This document shows positions 14,178 through 22,415 of a stretch of 39,537 bases of DNA, piece by piece (position 1 is the stretch's first letter; the number at the start of each line of letters is the position of its first letter). Both the position numbers and the translations under genes were made by a program. Source of the stretch: CAXNKG01 sp964202965. GTDB taxonomy: Bacteria > Acidobacteriota > Vicinamibacteria > Vicinamibacterales > UBA2999. The notes under the pieces were generated by a model. That model was not told the origin of the DNA and did not search any database. It saw only the letters and a list, made by a program, of their open reading frames with translations. Where the stretch lies: the NCBI GenBank assembly GCA_964202965.1, contig CAXNKG010000028.1, positions 1-39,537 of the forward strand, in the 5' to 3' direction.

Positions 14178-16148
14178 CTACGACTCGGTCTCGGCAAGCC
14201 CGTATTTGTCGATCCGTGAATACAACTGCGCACGGGTGAGGCCGAGGAGCTTGGCGGCGCGCGTCTTGTTGTAGCGCGCCTGCGTGAGCGCCTTCGCGAC
14301 GAGCGACCGCTCGATGTCCTCGAGGTTCACGCCGCCCGGCGGCAGGGCCGCCGCCGCAGGCGGCTGCACGGGCCCGGCGGCCTGGCGCGGAACGGTGACG
14401 GGAAGGTGCTCGCTGCGGATGTAGCCGCCGTCCGCGAGGATGACCGCACGCTCGATGGCATTGCGCAGCTCGCGGACGTTGCCCGGCCACGCGTATGTGA
14501 GCAGCTGGTCGCGGGCGTCGCGCGCGATGCCGGCTGGTGGCTTGCCGACCGCGCCGCCGATTTCCTGCAGGAACGCGTCGGCGAGTTCGAGGATGTCGTC
14601 GAGACGGTCGCGCAGCGGCGGCAGCGCGATCTCGAAGACGCTCAGCCGGTAGTAGAGGTCCTCGCGGAAACCGCCGCGGCGCATGGCGCTGTGCAGGTCG
14701 CGGTTGGTCGCGGCGACCATGCGGATGTCCACGCGCGTTGACCGGGTGCCGCCGAGCCGCACGAACTCGCGCTCCTCGATCACGCGCAGGAGCTTCGCCT
14801 GGGCGCCTGGCGCCATCTCGCCAATCTCGTCGAGGAAGAGCACGCCGCCGTTGGCCTGCTCGATGCGCCCCGGCTTGGCGGCGACGGCGCCCGTGAAGGC
14901 GCCGCGCTCGTGCCCGAACAGTTCGGACTCGAGGAGCTGGTCGGGGAGCGCGGCGCAATTGATGGCCACAAACGGTCCCTGTTTACGCCTCGATCCCTGG
15001 TGGATGAACCGCGCGACGACTTCCTTGCCCGTTCCCGATTCGCCCGTGAGCAGCACGGTGGTTTCGGTCTGGGCGACCCGCGCCGCCTGCGCGAGGACGT
15101 CCTTCCACTGCGGCGAATGTCCGACCACGCGGCGCTGGCCGGTCCGCGCCTCGAGTTCGCGGGTGAGGGTGGCGACCTGCGCTTCGAGCTGCGCCGCGGT
15201 CTCGCGGGCGGCGGCGTCGCGGCGTGCCGCCTCGGCCAGGCGCTGGTGCGACAGCGCCAGGGCGAGGAGATCCGCGACGCGCCGCGCGAAACCGATGTCG
15301 CCGTCGCTGAACCGATCAGGCTCCCGGGCGAGGACGAAGAGCGATCCGAATACCCCGGTGCCGAGTGCGAGCGGCACACGCAGGGCCGACCGGGCGCCGA
15401 GCCGGCGGAAGATCTCCGCGCGGGCGCTGTTGGCCTCGATGTCCGCTTCGATGTTGGAGACGATGTAGGCGTCGCGGTGCAGCAGGGCGCGGGTATCGTC
15501 GGTGACCGGCATCGGCGCCCAGAACTGCGGATCGTCGATCTGCGCGCCGCTCAACGCATAGATCCGGACCGACCGGCCGTCCTCGGCCCATGACGTCAGG
15601 GCGAGCATGTCGTGCGGCAGCCCTTCCCGGATGACGTGCGAGACGTCACCAAAGATGTGGCGGATGTCGAGCGCCCCGGCCATCGTGTGGAGCAGCTTGT
15701 CGAGCGTATCGAGTCGCTCGCGGCGCACCGCTTCGGTGCTGAGGAGCCCGTCGTACTGCATGGCGAGGGAGAGCAGGTCGCCCGCGCTGTCCATCAGGAT
15801 CTCGTGCGAGGCGTTGAAGGCATCCGGTTCGTTGGAGGTGAACCAGAGCGCGCCGTGCACGTTCGCGCCGTTGCCGACGGTGCAGATGATGCGGGACCGG
15901 GAGTCGGTGTCTGGCGCGGGCGTCGCGGCGCCGGCGTCGGCGATCCGGTGCCCGGTTTCTTCGAGCTCGCCGGACGGTCTGGCGACGTAGAGGACGAGCG
16001 ACTCGGCGCGGTCGAGCCGCAGGACGTGCAGACGCTCGAAGGGAATGGCGTCACGAAGGATGACCGCCAGCCGCGGCACGAGCACGGCGAGCGGCGTGCC
16101 TTCGCCGATCACGCGTGCGATCGCGGTGAGAACACCCAGGGAATCCAT
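14178..16148 (-). CDS. Sigma-54-dependent activator, GAF-GAF-AAA+-Fis
   Basis: 656 aa bacterial enhancer-binding protein. Two GAF-like sensory domains (about residues 10-140 and 150-300), a short coiled coil (about 303-335, AAARETAAQLEAQVATLTRE), the AAA+ motor (about 340-575) and a Fis-type helix-turn-helix (about 610-652, TRAAKLLGLTRAQLYSRIDK). The motor is complete: Walker A GESGTGKE 369-376, the sigma-54 contact loop GAFTGA 416-421, Walker B LFLDEIGE 437-444, WPGNVREL. There is no receiver domain, so control is probably by a ligand or redox state through GAF. Downstream is the nucleophile-less hydrolase; the MBL gene is divergent, 45 bp away with overlapping promoters. Target genes unknown; see the sigma-54 promoter at 30143. 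Confidence 0.92.
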   Translation of the reverse strand: MDSLGVLTAIARVIGEGTPLAVLVPRLAVILRDAIPFERLHVLRLDRAESLVLYVARPSGELEETGHRIADAGAATPAPDTDSRSRIICTVGNGANVHGALWFTSNEPDAFNASHEILMDSAGDLLSLAMQYDGLLSTEAVRRERLDTLDKLLHTMAGALDIRHIFGDVSHVIREGLPHDMLALTSWAEDGRSVRIYALSGAQIDDPQFWAPMPVTDDTRALLHRDAYIVSNIEADIEANSARAEIFRRLGARSALRVPLALGTGVFGSLFVLAREPDRFSDGDIGFARRVADLLALALSHQRLAEAARRDAAARETAAQLEAQVATLTRELEARTGQRRVVGHSPQWKDVLAQAARVAQTETTVLLTGESGTGKEVVARFIHQGSRRKQGPFVAINCAALPDQLLESELFGHERGAFTGAVAAKPGRIEQANGGVLFLDEIGEMAPGAQAKLLRVIEEREFVRLGGTRSTRVDIRMVAATNRDLHSAMRRGGFREDLYYRLSVFEIALPPLRDRLDDILELADAFLQEIGGAVGKPPAGIARDARDQLLTYAWPGNVRELRNAIERAVILADGGYIRSEHLPVTVPRQAAGPVQPPAAAALPPGGVNLEDIERSLVAKALTQARYNKTRAAKLLGLTRAQLYSRIDKYGLAETES

Positions 16149-16177
16149 CTCGTGGCCTGCAGTACCTGAACCGCGTC

Positions 16178-16185
16178 AGTATAAT
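16178..16185. promoter_or_regulatory. Overlapping divergent -10 boxes
   Basis: On the plus strand TATAAT lies at 16180-16185, eight bases before ATG 16194, giving a leaderless transcript for the MBL gene. On the minus strand TATACT lies at 16183..16178, giving a leader of about 20 bases for the sigma-54 activator. The two boxes share four base pairs, so both promoters cannot be held by polymerase at once. No strong -35 on either side. Confidence 0.5.
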
Positions 16186-16193
16186 CCCTGCCC

Positions 16194-17108
16194 ATGCTTG
16201 CATCAGGCCTTTCGTGGATCGATCTCAACTTCACCGGCCGGCGTCATGCCATTGCGACGGGAGTCATTCAGGGGGGAGGAACGGTCGCACTCGTCGACCC
16301 AGGGCCGACCACCTGTCTCGATACGCTCGAGCTCGGCCTGCAGGCGCAGGGGACGCGGCTCTCCGACGTGACGCACCTGCTGCTCACGCACATTCATCTG
16401 GACCACGCCGGCGCGACGGGCACGATCCTGAAGCGGCATCCGGCGATCAAGGTCTTCGTGCACGAGCGGGGCGCGCCGCACGTTGTCGATCCGTCGAAGC
16501 TGATTGCGAGCGCCTCACGGCTGTACGTCGGGCAGATGGAGCGGCTGTGGGGCGAGATTCTGCCGGTGCCCGAGACGAATCTCGTCGTGCTGTCCGGGGG
16601 GGAGCGGATCGAGGCCGGCGGCCGCGCCTTCGAGACCGCGTATACGCCGGGCCACGCGTCGCACCACGTGTCGTATTTCAATCGTGACAGCGGCGTGGCG
16701 TTTGTGGGCGACACCGCCGGAGTCTGCATCGACGGCGGCTATGTGCTGCCGCCGACTCCGCCGCCTGACATCGACATCGAGGCGTGGCAGGGCAGTGTGG
16801 CGCGGATCGAGGCGTGGGGACCGCGGACGATCTTCCTCACCCACTTCGGCCCCGTGGACACCCCGGTGCCGCACCTGCGCACGCTGATGTCCAACCTCGA
16901 CACGATGTCGGCGCTCGTTCTCAGGCGGATGGCCGCATCCGGATCGAATGAAGAGAAGGCGGAGCAGTTCGGTGAGGATCTGATTCGGGAATGGCGCAGA
17001 CAGATGCCGGAGGCACAGGCCGCGTCGTACGTCGCGGCCGCGCCCCCGGAGCTTGCGTGGTTGGGGCTGGAGCGTTACTGGCGCAAGAAGAACGCCGCGC
17101 AGGCATAA
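16194..17108 (+). CDS. MBL-fold metallo-hydrolase
   Basis: 304 aa, cytoplasmic (no signal peptide). The metallo-beta-lactamase ligands are all visible: THIHLDHAG (HxHxDH), YTPGHASHHVSYF, VGDTAG and a final FLTHFG. The opening GVIQGGGTVALVDPGPTT and the C-terminal helical tail are like glyoxalase II/RNase Z-type small hydrolases of Acidobacteriota. The reaction is probably hydrolysis of a thioester or other ester; substrate not predictable. It is divergent from the sigma-54 activator and likely leaderless: the TATAAT box ends eight bases before the ATG and there is no Shine-Dalgarno. Its stop codon lies in the loop of a hairpin. Confidence 0.85.
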   Translation: MLASGLSWIDLNFTGRRHAIATGVIQGGGTVALVDPGPTTCLDTLELGLQAQGTRLSDVTHLLLTHIHLDHAGATGTILKRHPAIKVFVHERGAPHVVDPSKLIASASRLYVGQMERLWGEILPVPETNLVVLSGGERIEAGGRAFETAYTPGHASHHVSYFNRDSGVAFVGDTAGVCIDGGYVLPPTPPPDIDIEAWQGSVARIEAWGPRTIFLTHFGPVDTPVPHLRTLMSNLDTMSALVLRRMAASGSNEEKAEQFGEDLIREWRRQMPEAQAASYVAAAPPELAWLGLERYWRKKNAAQA

Positions 17109-17116
17109 GCCTGCGC
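17097..17116. terminator. 8-bp hairpin spanning the stop codon of the MBL gene
   Basis: GCGCAGGC-ATAA-GCCTGCGC; the loop contains the TAA stop (17106-17108). It sits between convergent genes ending at 17108 and 17125. No U-tract follows. Confidence 0.55.
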
Positions 17117-17124
17117 CCGGACAT

Positions 17125-17520
17125 TCAGTGCATCGTCGTCGCCGTCTTGCGGCCCGGGTCCACCAGCAGGCGAAGCGCATAGCCCTGCGGCGTGCCGGTC
17201 GACGACCGATAGGGTCCCACCCGATAGACGGCTGACAGGACCTTTCCCTGCTGCAGCACGGCCGGAAGGTCGGCGCAGTCGCGGCCGGTGCGCTCAATCT
17301 GCAGGTGCACGAGACGGTAGAGCGGAATGGATGCCGGGAGCTGGCACTCGACAAAGGCGTCCAGCTCGCTGACGTCGCGCGTGACGACCGAGACGAACTT
17401 GAGCGCGCCGCTCGAGTCGCGCCATGTCAGACGGCCCTGAACACGAAGCTTGCGACGGTTGCCGATCCGCGGCTGCGTGCCGGCCTCTCGGCGTTGCGAA
17501 TGTGCGACGGTCTGAATCAC
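17125..17520 (-). CDS. PilZ-like domain protein
   Basis: 131 aa from GTG 17520, with AAAGGGGG a few bases upstream as ribosome-binding site. A basic N-terminus contains RRKLRVQGRLTW, resembling the RxxxR c-di-GMP-binding motif at the start of PilZ domains, then FVSVVTRDVSELDAFVECQL at the place of the D/NxSxxG strand. The usual Gly is not clear (DVSELDAF), so nucleotide binding is uncertain. It ends with a beta-rich part (GKVLSAVYRVGPYRSS, YALRLLVDPG). It lies beside two sigma-54 activators, but no link is shown. Could also be an unrelated beta-barrel protein. Confidence 0.5.
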   Translation of the reverse strand: MIQTVAHSQRREAGTQPRIGNRRKLRVQGRLTWRDSSGALKFVSVVTRDVSELDAFVECQLPASIPLYRLVHLQIERTGRDCADLPAVLQQGKVLSAVYRVGPYRSSTGTPQGYALRLLVDPGRKTATTMH

Positions 17521-17668
17521 CCTGGCCCCCTTTGGAATCGATTGCTCATTCCAGGTATCAATGCCCGGGCCTGTGTCGGTGCTGTCACGTGGCAGTATTG
17601 CGCAAGGTCTAAGTCATTGACCTGTATGGATTACTGGCTCTCAGCCTACGTCGGTCGCGGTGCGGGCA

Positions 17669-17685
17669 TGGATAGTTTCTATCCA
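17669..17685 (-). terminator. Small hairpin downstream of the TPR activator gene
   Basis: TGGATAG-TTT-CTATCCA, a perfect 7-bp stem with a 3-nt loop, 18 bases past the stop of the gene at 17703. It could be its terminator or an operator for the PilZ-like gene further downstream. No U-tract. A GTATAC lies at 17693-17698, the same hexamer as in the dyad at 20669. Confidence 0.35.
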
Positions 17686-17702
17686 CAGGCCTGTATACCT
17701 GG

Positions 17703-20648
17703 CTACTTGGTATCCGCGAGGACGTCGAGTTGGAGTCGTCTCATCTTGAGGTAGAGGCCTCGGCGCGTAAGACCAAGAATTCGCGCCGTTTCAGAGATAT
17801 TCCCGCGTGCGCGCCCGAGCGCCGACTCAATCAGTTCCCTTTCGACTGCTTCGATGGCGGCGGACAGGCTTGCCGGCTTCGCGCCTCCGAAGCCCAGGCC
17901 GGCCGCCCCTCCACTCTGGGTGGACAGTGTCGGCGGGGCCGCAAGGTCCGGCGACAGGTGTTCGGGCAGCACGGCGCCGCCGGGCGCGCTCATCGCCACC
18001 GCCCGCTGGATCTCGTTGCGCAGCTGGCGCACGTTGCCCGGCCACCAGTAGCGCGCAAACAGATCGAGCGTCGCCGGTGCCAGCTGCACATCCGGCTTGC
18101 CCAGCCGCTCGCACGCTTCACGCAGGAAGAACGTGCTGAGGTGCGGAATCTCGTCGCGACGCTCGCGCAGCGACGGCACGTGGATGCGGATCACGCAGAG
18201 GCGGTAGTACAAATCCTCGCGGAACTTGCCCTCGGCCACGCGCTGCTCGAGATCCGCGTTGGTCGCGGCCAGCACGCGGACATCAACAGCCTGTGGACGG
18301 TTTTCGCCGACCGGCATCACCTCGCCCTGTTCGAGAAACCGCAGCAATTTCGGCTGTACGTCGAGCGGCAGGTCGCCAATCTCGTCGAGGAAGAGCGTCC
18401 CCCCGGCGGCCGACCGGATGAGGCCGGGCTGATCGGTGATGGCGCCCGTAAAGCTGCCGCGGCGGTGCCCGAACAGCTGGCTGTCCGCGAGCTCGCGGGT
18501 CGTGGTCGTGCAGTTGTACGGCAGGAACATGGCGCCGCGCCTCGGCGACCCGACGTGAATCGCGCGGGCCACGAGGTCCTTGCCGGTGCCGCTCTCGCCG
18601 GTGATCAGCACCATAAGGTCGTGGCCCTGCAGGCGCTGGATCTGCTCGACGACGCGGGCCATGGACGCGCTGGCGCAGATGAAACCGGGAAGCAGCGGCT
18701 CGAGCGGCCGCTCGTTGATCTGTTCGGCCGCCAGCGGCGGACGCTCGCGCACTCCGCAGAGCTCGAACCCCTGCCGCGCCACGGACGCGAACATGCGCAG
18801 GCGTCGCGCCGCGTGGTCCGTCAGCCGGCGCGCCGCCACGATGGTGCACGTGCGCGGGCCGTCGTAGTCCTTGCCGAGCGGCTCGCTTAGCAGCAGGCCT
18901 TCGCCGTACTCGCGCGTCCCCTGCGCGGCCGCGCGGGCGAGCGCGCGGGCCACCTCCAGGTCGCAGCCCGCGGCCGCAACGACGCGCACGTCGCCTCCCG
19001 GCACCGCGGTGAAGACGATGGCCGCGTCCGCTTCGATCGTTTCAATCAGCGCGGTGGCCGTCTCGCGCGCGAGGAGGTCGGGCAGGATGGCCGCATCGAC
19101 CAGCCGGCGGATGACCGCCTCGTCCTGATCGGTCACCGAGAAGGCGGGTTGCGGGCGAGGCGCCTCGTCGAGCGTGGCGCGGGCCGCCGTCACTTCGGTC
19201 AGGTCGCGCTCCGCGCCGAGCGTGCTGAAGATGCCTGACGCCAGCTCGAGGTAGCGTTCAGCGGCCGATCGTTGTCCGGCGGCCGCCGCCAGCCGCCCGA
19301 GCGCCAGGTTGCTCAGCGCGGCGTGATAGCGCTCCCCGAGCAGGTCGAACACGCTCGCGCTCTGGGCGAAGTCATGGTGCGCGGCGGCGGGGCGGTTCGA
19401 CCGCTCGTGGACCGCGCCGCGGATGCGCAGAAACTCGCCCCAGGCCGCGGGTGCGCTGCGCGGTTCGAGTCGTCCCTCGCAGTGTTCGAGCCGCCGTTCG
19501 GCATCGGCGATGCGGCCAGCGGCCAGGAGCGCCTCGCACGTGGCGAGCTCCGCCTGCAGGGCTTCGGCTGGCGGAACCCCCGGCGTGGCAACGAGTTCCT
19601 CGGCCATCGCGACGGCTTCGTCGAACGCCGCGCGGCGGATCGCGAGCTTCACGCCAAGCACGCGCAGCGACCATTCGTACCACCGCATGGTCTGGCTGCC
19701 GTAGGCGCCGTAGGCCTCGCTGGCCTGGCGGAGATAATCGGCCGCGCGCTCGTACGATCCGCGCATGAGATGGATCTGCGCCAGCGTGTCGAACACCGCA
19801 CCGGTGGTCTCGTGGAACTGAACCGAGCTGCGGACGTCGAGCGTCCGCGTGAGAATCTTTTCGGCGCGCTCGAGGTCGCCGAGCTGCACGAAGATCTGAC
19901 CGAGCGTCGCCAGCGCGACGGCGAGGCCATGGCCCGACCCGAGGTTTTCGTGGAGCCCGACGCTGTGCTCCGCGAGCGCCAGCGCCTGGTCGTACCGATG
20001 CCGCATCAGCGCGACGTTCGCCTGGTTGTGCACGATGCCTGCGAGGACGTCGTCTGCCGGAATGGCGATTGCCAGGCGCTCACCCTGACGAAGTGCGGCC
20101 GTCGCTTCCTCGTACCGCCCGGACTGCGCCAGGAGAACGGCGGACAGCGAGTGGACGAGCGCGAGATGCCGCCGGTCGCCCGCCGCATGAAGCGCGGAGG
20201 CGGCCTCGGTCAGGTGGTCGCGGAAGATGCCCGAGTCGCCGACCTGCTTGTAGCAGAGCGCGAGCTCGTAGTGGGCGAGGCCGATGGCGCGCGAGTCGTG
20301 CGCCAGTTCCGCGTGTTTGAGGGCCCGTGCATGGAGCGCGATCGCGCGCGACTGTTCGCCTCGCGCGAACGTCAGCCGGCCGTGCAGACGCCACAATGCC
20401 GACAGCCGGGCGTCGCTGATTGGCTCGCGGACGGTGGGTGGTCGGCCCAGGGCGGCTCCCGCCTGCGCCAGATCGTCCTGAAGCAGCCAGGCTTCCGCCA
20501 GCGCCGTGCGGACCGCGATTTCGTCTTCGCGCGGCAACGATCCGGCGCGGAGCACCGCGCCGAGCAGTTCGGCAGCCTCGGGCCCGCGTCCCCGTTCGAG
20601 GGCGGCGTTTCCCCGTGCGATCGTCGACTGGATTGACCCGGTAGCCAC
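17703..20648 (-). CDS. Sigma-54-dependent activator with a TPR sensor (TPR-GAF-AAA+-Fis)
   Basis: 981 aa from GTG 20648. Residues about 1-490 are tetratricopeptide-type helical repeats (for example AIGLAHYELALCYKQVGD, AVALATLGQIFVQLGDLERA, HAALSNLALGRLAAAAGQRS), more than ten helix pairs and probably a protein- or peptide-sensing superhelix. About 510-640 is GAF-like. The AAA+ motor has Walker A GESGTGKD 684-691, Walker B LFLDEIGD 752-759 and WPGNVRQL. The sigma-54 contact loop reads GSFTGA (731-736) instead of GAFTGA. The Fis-type helix-turn-helix is at about 936-972 (ISETARILGLTRRGLYLKMR). No receiver domain. No obvious target next to it, so it probably acts elsewhere. A GTATAC dyad overlaps its likely -10. 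Confidence 0.9.
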   Translation of the reverse strand: MATGSIQSTIARGNAALERGRGPEAAELLGAVLRAGSLPREDEIAVRTALAEAWLLQDDLAQAGAALGRPPTVREPISDARLSALWRLHGRLTFARGEQSRAIALHARALKHAELAHDSRAIGLAHYELALCYKQVGDSGIFRDHLTEAASALHAAGDRRHLALVHSLSAVLLAQSGRYEEATAALRQGERLAIAIPADDVLAGIVHNQANVALMRHRYDQALALAEHSVGLHENLGSGHGLAVALATLGQIFVQLGDLERAEKILTRTLDVRSSVQFHETTGAVFDTLAQIHLMRGSYERAADYLRQASEAYGAYGSQTMRWYEWSLRVLGVKLAIRRAAFDEAVAMAEELVATPGVPPAEALQAELATCEALLAAGRIADAERRLEHCEGRLEPRSAPAAWGEFLRIRGAVHERSNRPAAAHHDFAQSASVFDLLGERYHAALSNLALGRLAAAAGQRSAAERYLELASGIFSTLGAERDLTEVTAARATLDEAPRPQPAFSVTDQDEAVIRRLVDAAILPDLLARETATALIETIEADAAIVFTAVPGGDVRVVAAAGCDLEVARALARAAAQGTREYGEGLLLSEPLGKDYDGPRTCTIVAARRLTDHAARRLRMFASVARQGFELCGVRERPPLAAEQINERPLEPLLPGFICASASMARVVEQIQRLQGHDLMVLITGESGTGKDLVARAIHVGSPRRGAMFLPYNCTTTTRELADSQLFGHRRGSFTGAITDQPGLIRSAAGGTLFLDEIGDLPLDVQPKLLRFLEQGEVMPVGENRPQAVDVRVLAATNADLEQRVAEGKFREDLYYRLCVIRIHVPSLRERRDEIPHLSTFFLREACERLGKPDVQLAPATLDLFARYWWPGNVRQLRNEIQRAVAMSAPGGAVLPEHLSPDLAAPPTLSTQSGGAAGLGFGGAKPASLSAAIEAVERELIESALGRARGNISETARILGLTRRGLYLKMRRLQLDVLADTK

Positions 20649-20667
20649 CGTGATGCTTTTCGGCGGC

Positions 20668-20683
20668 AGTATACCGAGTATAC
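20668..20683. promoter_or_regulatory. GTATAC-CGA-GTATAC dyad over the activator promoter
   Basis: Two palindromic hexamers at 20669-20674 and 20678-20683, separated by CGA, 21-35 bases upstream of the GTG of the TPR activator. On the minus strand a TATACT (20673..20668) could be the -10, so the dyad is well placed for autoregulation or repression. Confidence 0.45.
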
Positions 20684-20716
20684 AGATGGGGGGGTGTGGA
20701 TTTTTGGGACCTGGGC

Positions 20717-22393
20717 TCAGGGAGGCTGGACGAGAAGGCTCTCCGTAACCCTTTGCAGCAACAGTGGATCCGGCGCTGGGAGCCGTATCAGCAGGGCACG
20801 TCGGCCGGTGCGGTCGAGCGACTGGAAGTCGCCCACCGCCTGGGCAAGTTCCAGCGTCCCAAACGAGTAGGGCAGTCCCGGAATCGCCAGATCTTCGGCC
20901 GGCTCCGAGACGACGATGACGAAGACGCCGGACTTGGGCCCGCCCTTGTGGAGCTGCCCGGTGGAGTGCAGGTAGCGAGGCCCATAGCCCAGCGTGGCGG
21001 GGCAGCCGGTCGATGCGCCGATCGTCGTCCGCACCTGCGCGAGCGTTGGCGCGAACCGGGCGTCGTCGGGCGGTAGATACGCCAGCAGCGACACGTAATC
21101 GCCCGGTCGAATGACGTTCAGGAAGCCAAATGGTCCCGCGGCATCGACCGCCTCCTTTGCGGCTTTCGTCAGTGCCAGGCGGATCCCTTCCAGTTCGGCG
21201 TCAGGTTCGGGCACCGGAAGCCGGCTCTCGCGGACGTACGTGTCGAGCAGCGCCCGGGTCGCGTCCTTGGCCTGCTGCACGTTCGGCTCATCAAACGGGT
21301 TGATGTCGAGCAGCATGCCGGCGGTGGCCGTTGCGACTTCCCAGCGGAAGAATTCGCCGCCGAGCGCGGCAACGTCCGGCAGGGCGATATGCAGACGCGG
21401 CACGTTCGGCGCGCGGGCGGCGTCGAGCAGCGGGGGCGCTGCGCCTGCGAGCGCCATCGAGACGACCACGCGATCGGCGCCGAACGGGACATCACCCGGT
21501 TCGCCCACGACCGGCACCACGCCCTTGCCGTGCTTGCCGGTGCTCTCCGCCACGAGTTGCTCGATCCAGAGTCCGAACGGCGCGAGCGCCTCAGGCATCG
21601 CGAGTGTGAGCTTGTCGCGGCCCTGTGACGCTCCGGCCGCCATCAGCGCGCCGAGTGCGAGTCCCGGATTCCGCCGGGGATCGCGATCGGTGCATGCCGC
21701 CGCCATCCTGCCGGCGGATGCGAGCAGGGCGTCGATATCGATGCCCATCAGCGCGGCCGGCACCAGTCCGAAGAAGGACAGCGCGGAGAAGCGGCCGCCG
21801 ATGTCGGCGGGATTCAGAAAGAGATCGCGAAACCCTTCGTCGCGTGCCCGCGCATGGAGAGCCGTGTGTTCATCGGTGATGGCGACACAGTGGGAGCCGG
21901 GGTTGGCGACGCCCGCGTCGCGCAGCCGCTTCGCGGCTTCGGCGGCAAGGGCCGTCAGCTCGATCGTCGATCCCGACTTGCTCGCCATGATGAACAGCGT
22001 CGTCTCGACGCGGTCCATCGCGGATCGAATGGCATCGGGATTGACGGAATCCAGGACGCGAAAGCGCGGAAAGCCGGACGAGACCCCGACGACCGTCCGG
22101 AGAACTTCGCTCACGAGGCTCGAGCCGCCCATGCCCAGCAGGACGACGTCGGAGAAGCCGTCCGTGCGGACCGACTCCGCGAACGCGCGCAGCGCCCGCA
22201 CGTGCGGCGTCATCGCGCCGACGGCGCCGAGCCAGCCCAGGCGGTTCGCGATTGTCTGCCGGACGGCGGCATCCCCGGTCCAGACATCGAGGCGCCGGGC
22301 CCACAGCGCGTCGGCGAAGCGGCTTTGCTCCAGCCGAAGGTAGGCGTGTTCGAGCGCGGAGGCGAGTGGACCGGGTTCGACGACGAAGGTCAC
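20717..22393 (-). CDS. pgi: Glucose-6-phosphate isomerase (stand-alone TalPgi-type)
   Basis: 558 aa from GTG 22393. Interconverts glucose-6-phosphate and fructose-6-phosphate in glycolysis/gluconeogenesis. Sugar-phosphate (SIS) motifs: VVLLGMGGSSLVSEVLR, FIMASKSGSTIELTALA, the family signature NPADIGGRFSALSFFGLVPA, the HGKGVVPVV segment and C-terminal YGPRYLHSTGQLHKGGP. This spacing and the C-terminal block match the isomerase half of fused transaldolase/phosphoglucose isomerase proteins rather than E. coli Pgi; no transaldolase part is present here. Divergent from tesA with 22 bp between start codons. pckA in the same window fits gluconeogenic metabolism. Confidence 0.88.
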   Translation of the reverse strand: MTFVVEPGPLASALEHAYLRLEQSRFADALWARRLDVWTGDAAVRQTIANRLGWLGAVGAMTPHVRALRAFAESVRTDGFSDVVLLGMGGSSLVSEVLRTVVGVSSGFPRFRVLDSVNPDAIRSAMDRVETTLFIMASKSGSTIELTALAAEAAKRLRDAGVANPGSHCVAITDEHTALHARARDEGFRDLFLNPADIGGRFSALSFFGLVPAALMGIDIDALLASAGRMAAACTDRDPRRNPGLALGALMAAGASQGRDKLTLAMPEALAPFGLWIEQLVAESTGKHGKGVVPVVGEPGDVPFGADRVVVSMALAGAAPPLLDAARAPNVPRLHIALPDVAALGGEFFRWEVATATAGMLLDINPFDEPNVQQAKDATRALLDTYVRESRLPVPEPDAELEGIRLALTKAAKEAVDAAGPFGFLNVIRPGDYVSLLAYLPPDDARFAPTLAQVRTTIGASTGCPATLGYGPRYLHSTGQLHKGGPKSGVFVIVVSEPAEDLAIPGLPYSFGTLELAQAVGDFQSLDRTGRRALLIRLPAPDPLLLQRVTESLLVQPP

Positions 22394-22397
22394 GGGC

Positions 22398-22403
22398 TAC
22401 AAT
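22398..22403 (+). promoter_or_regulatory. Candidate -10 box (TACAAT) of the tesA-ybbA-ybbP operon
   Basis: TACAAT ends 12 bases before ATG 22416, predicting a leader of only about five bases. The start codons of pgi and tesA are 22 bp apart, so little other control sequence fits. No Shine-Dalgarno before tesA. Confidence 0.4.
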
Positions 22404-22415
22404 GAGCTTATACGG

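Noticed and set aside
17584..17600. Sigma-54-like TGGCAGTATTGC in the PilZ upstream gap
   Set aside because: GG and GC are two bases too close for a -24/-12 promoter, and it is on the wrong strand for the PilZ-like gene.
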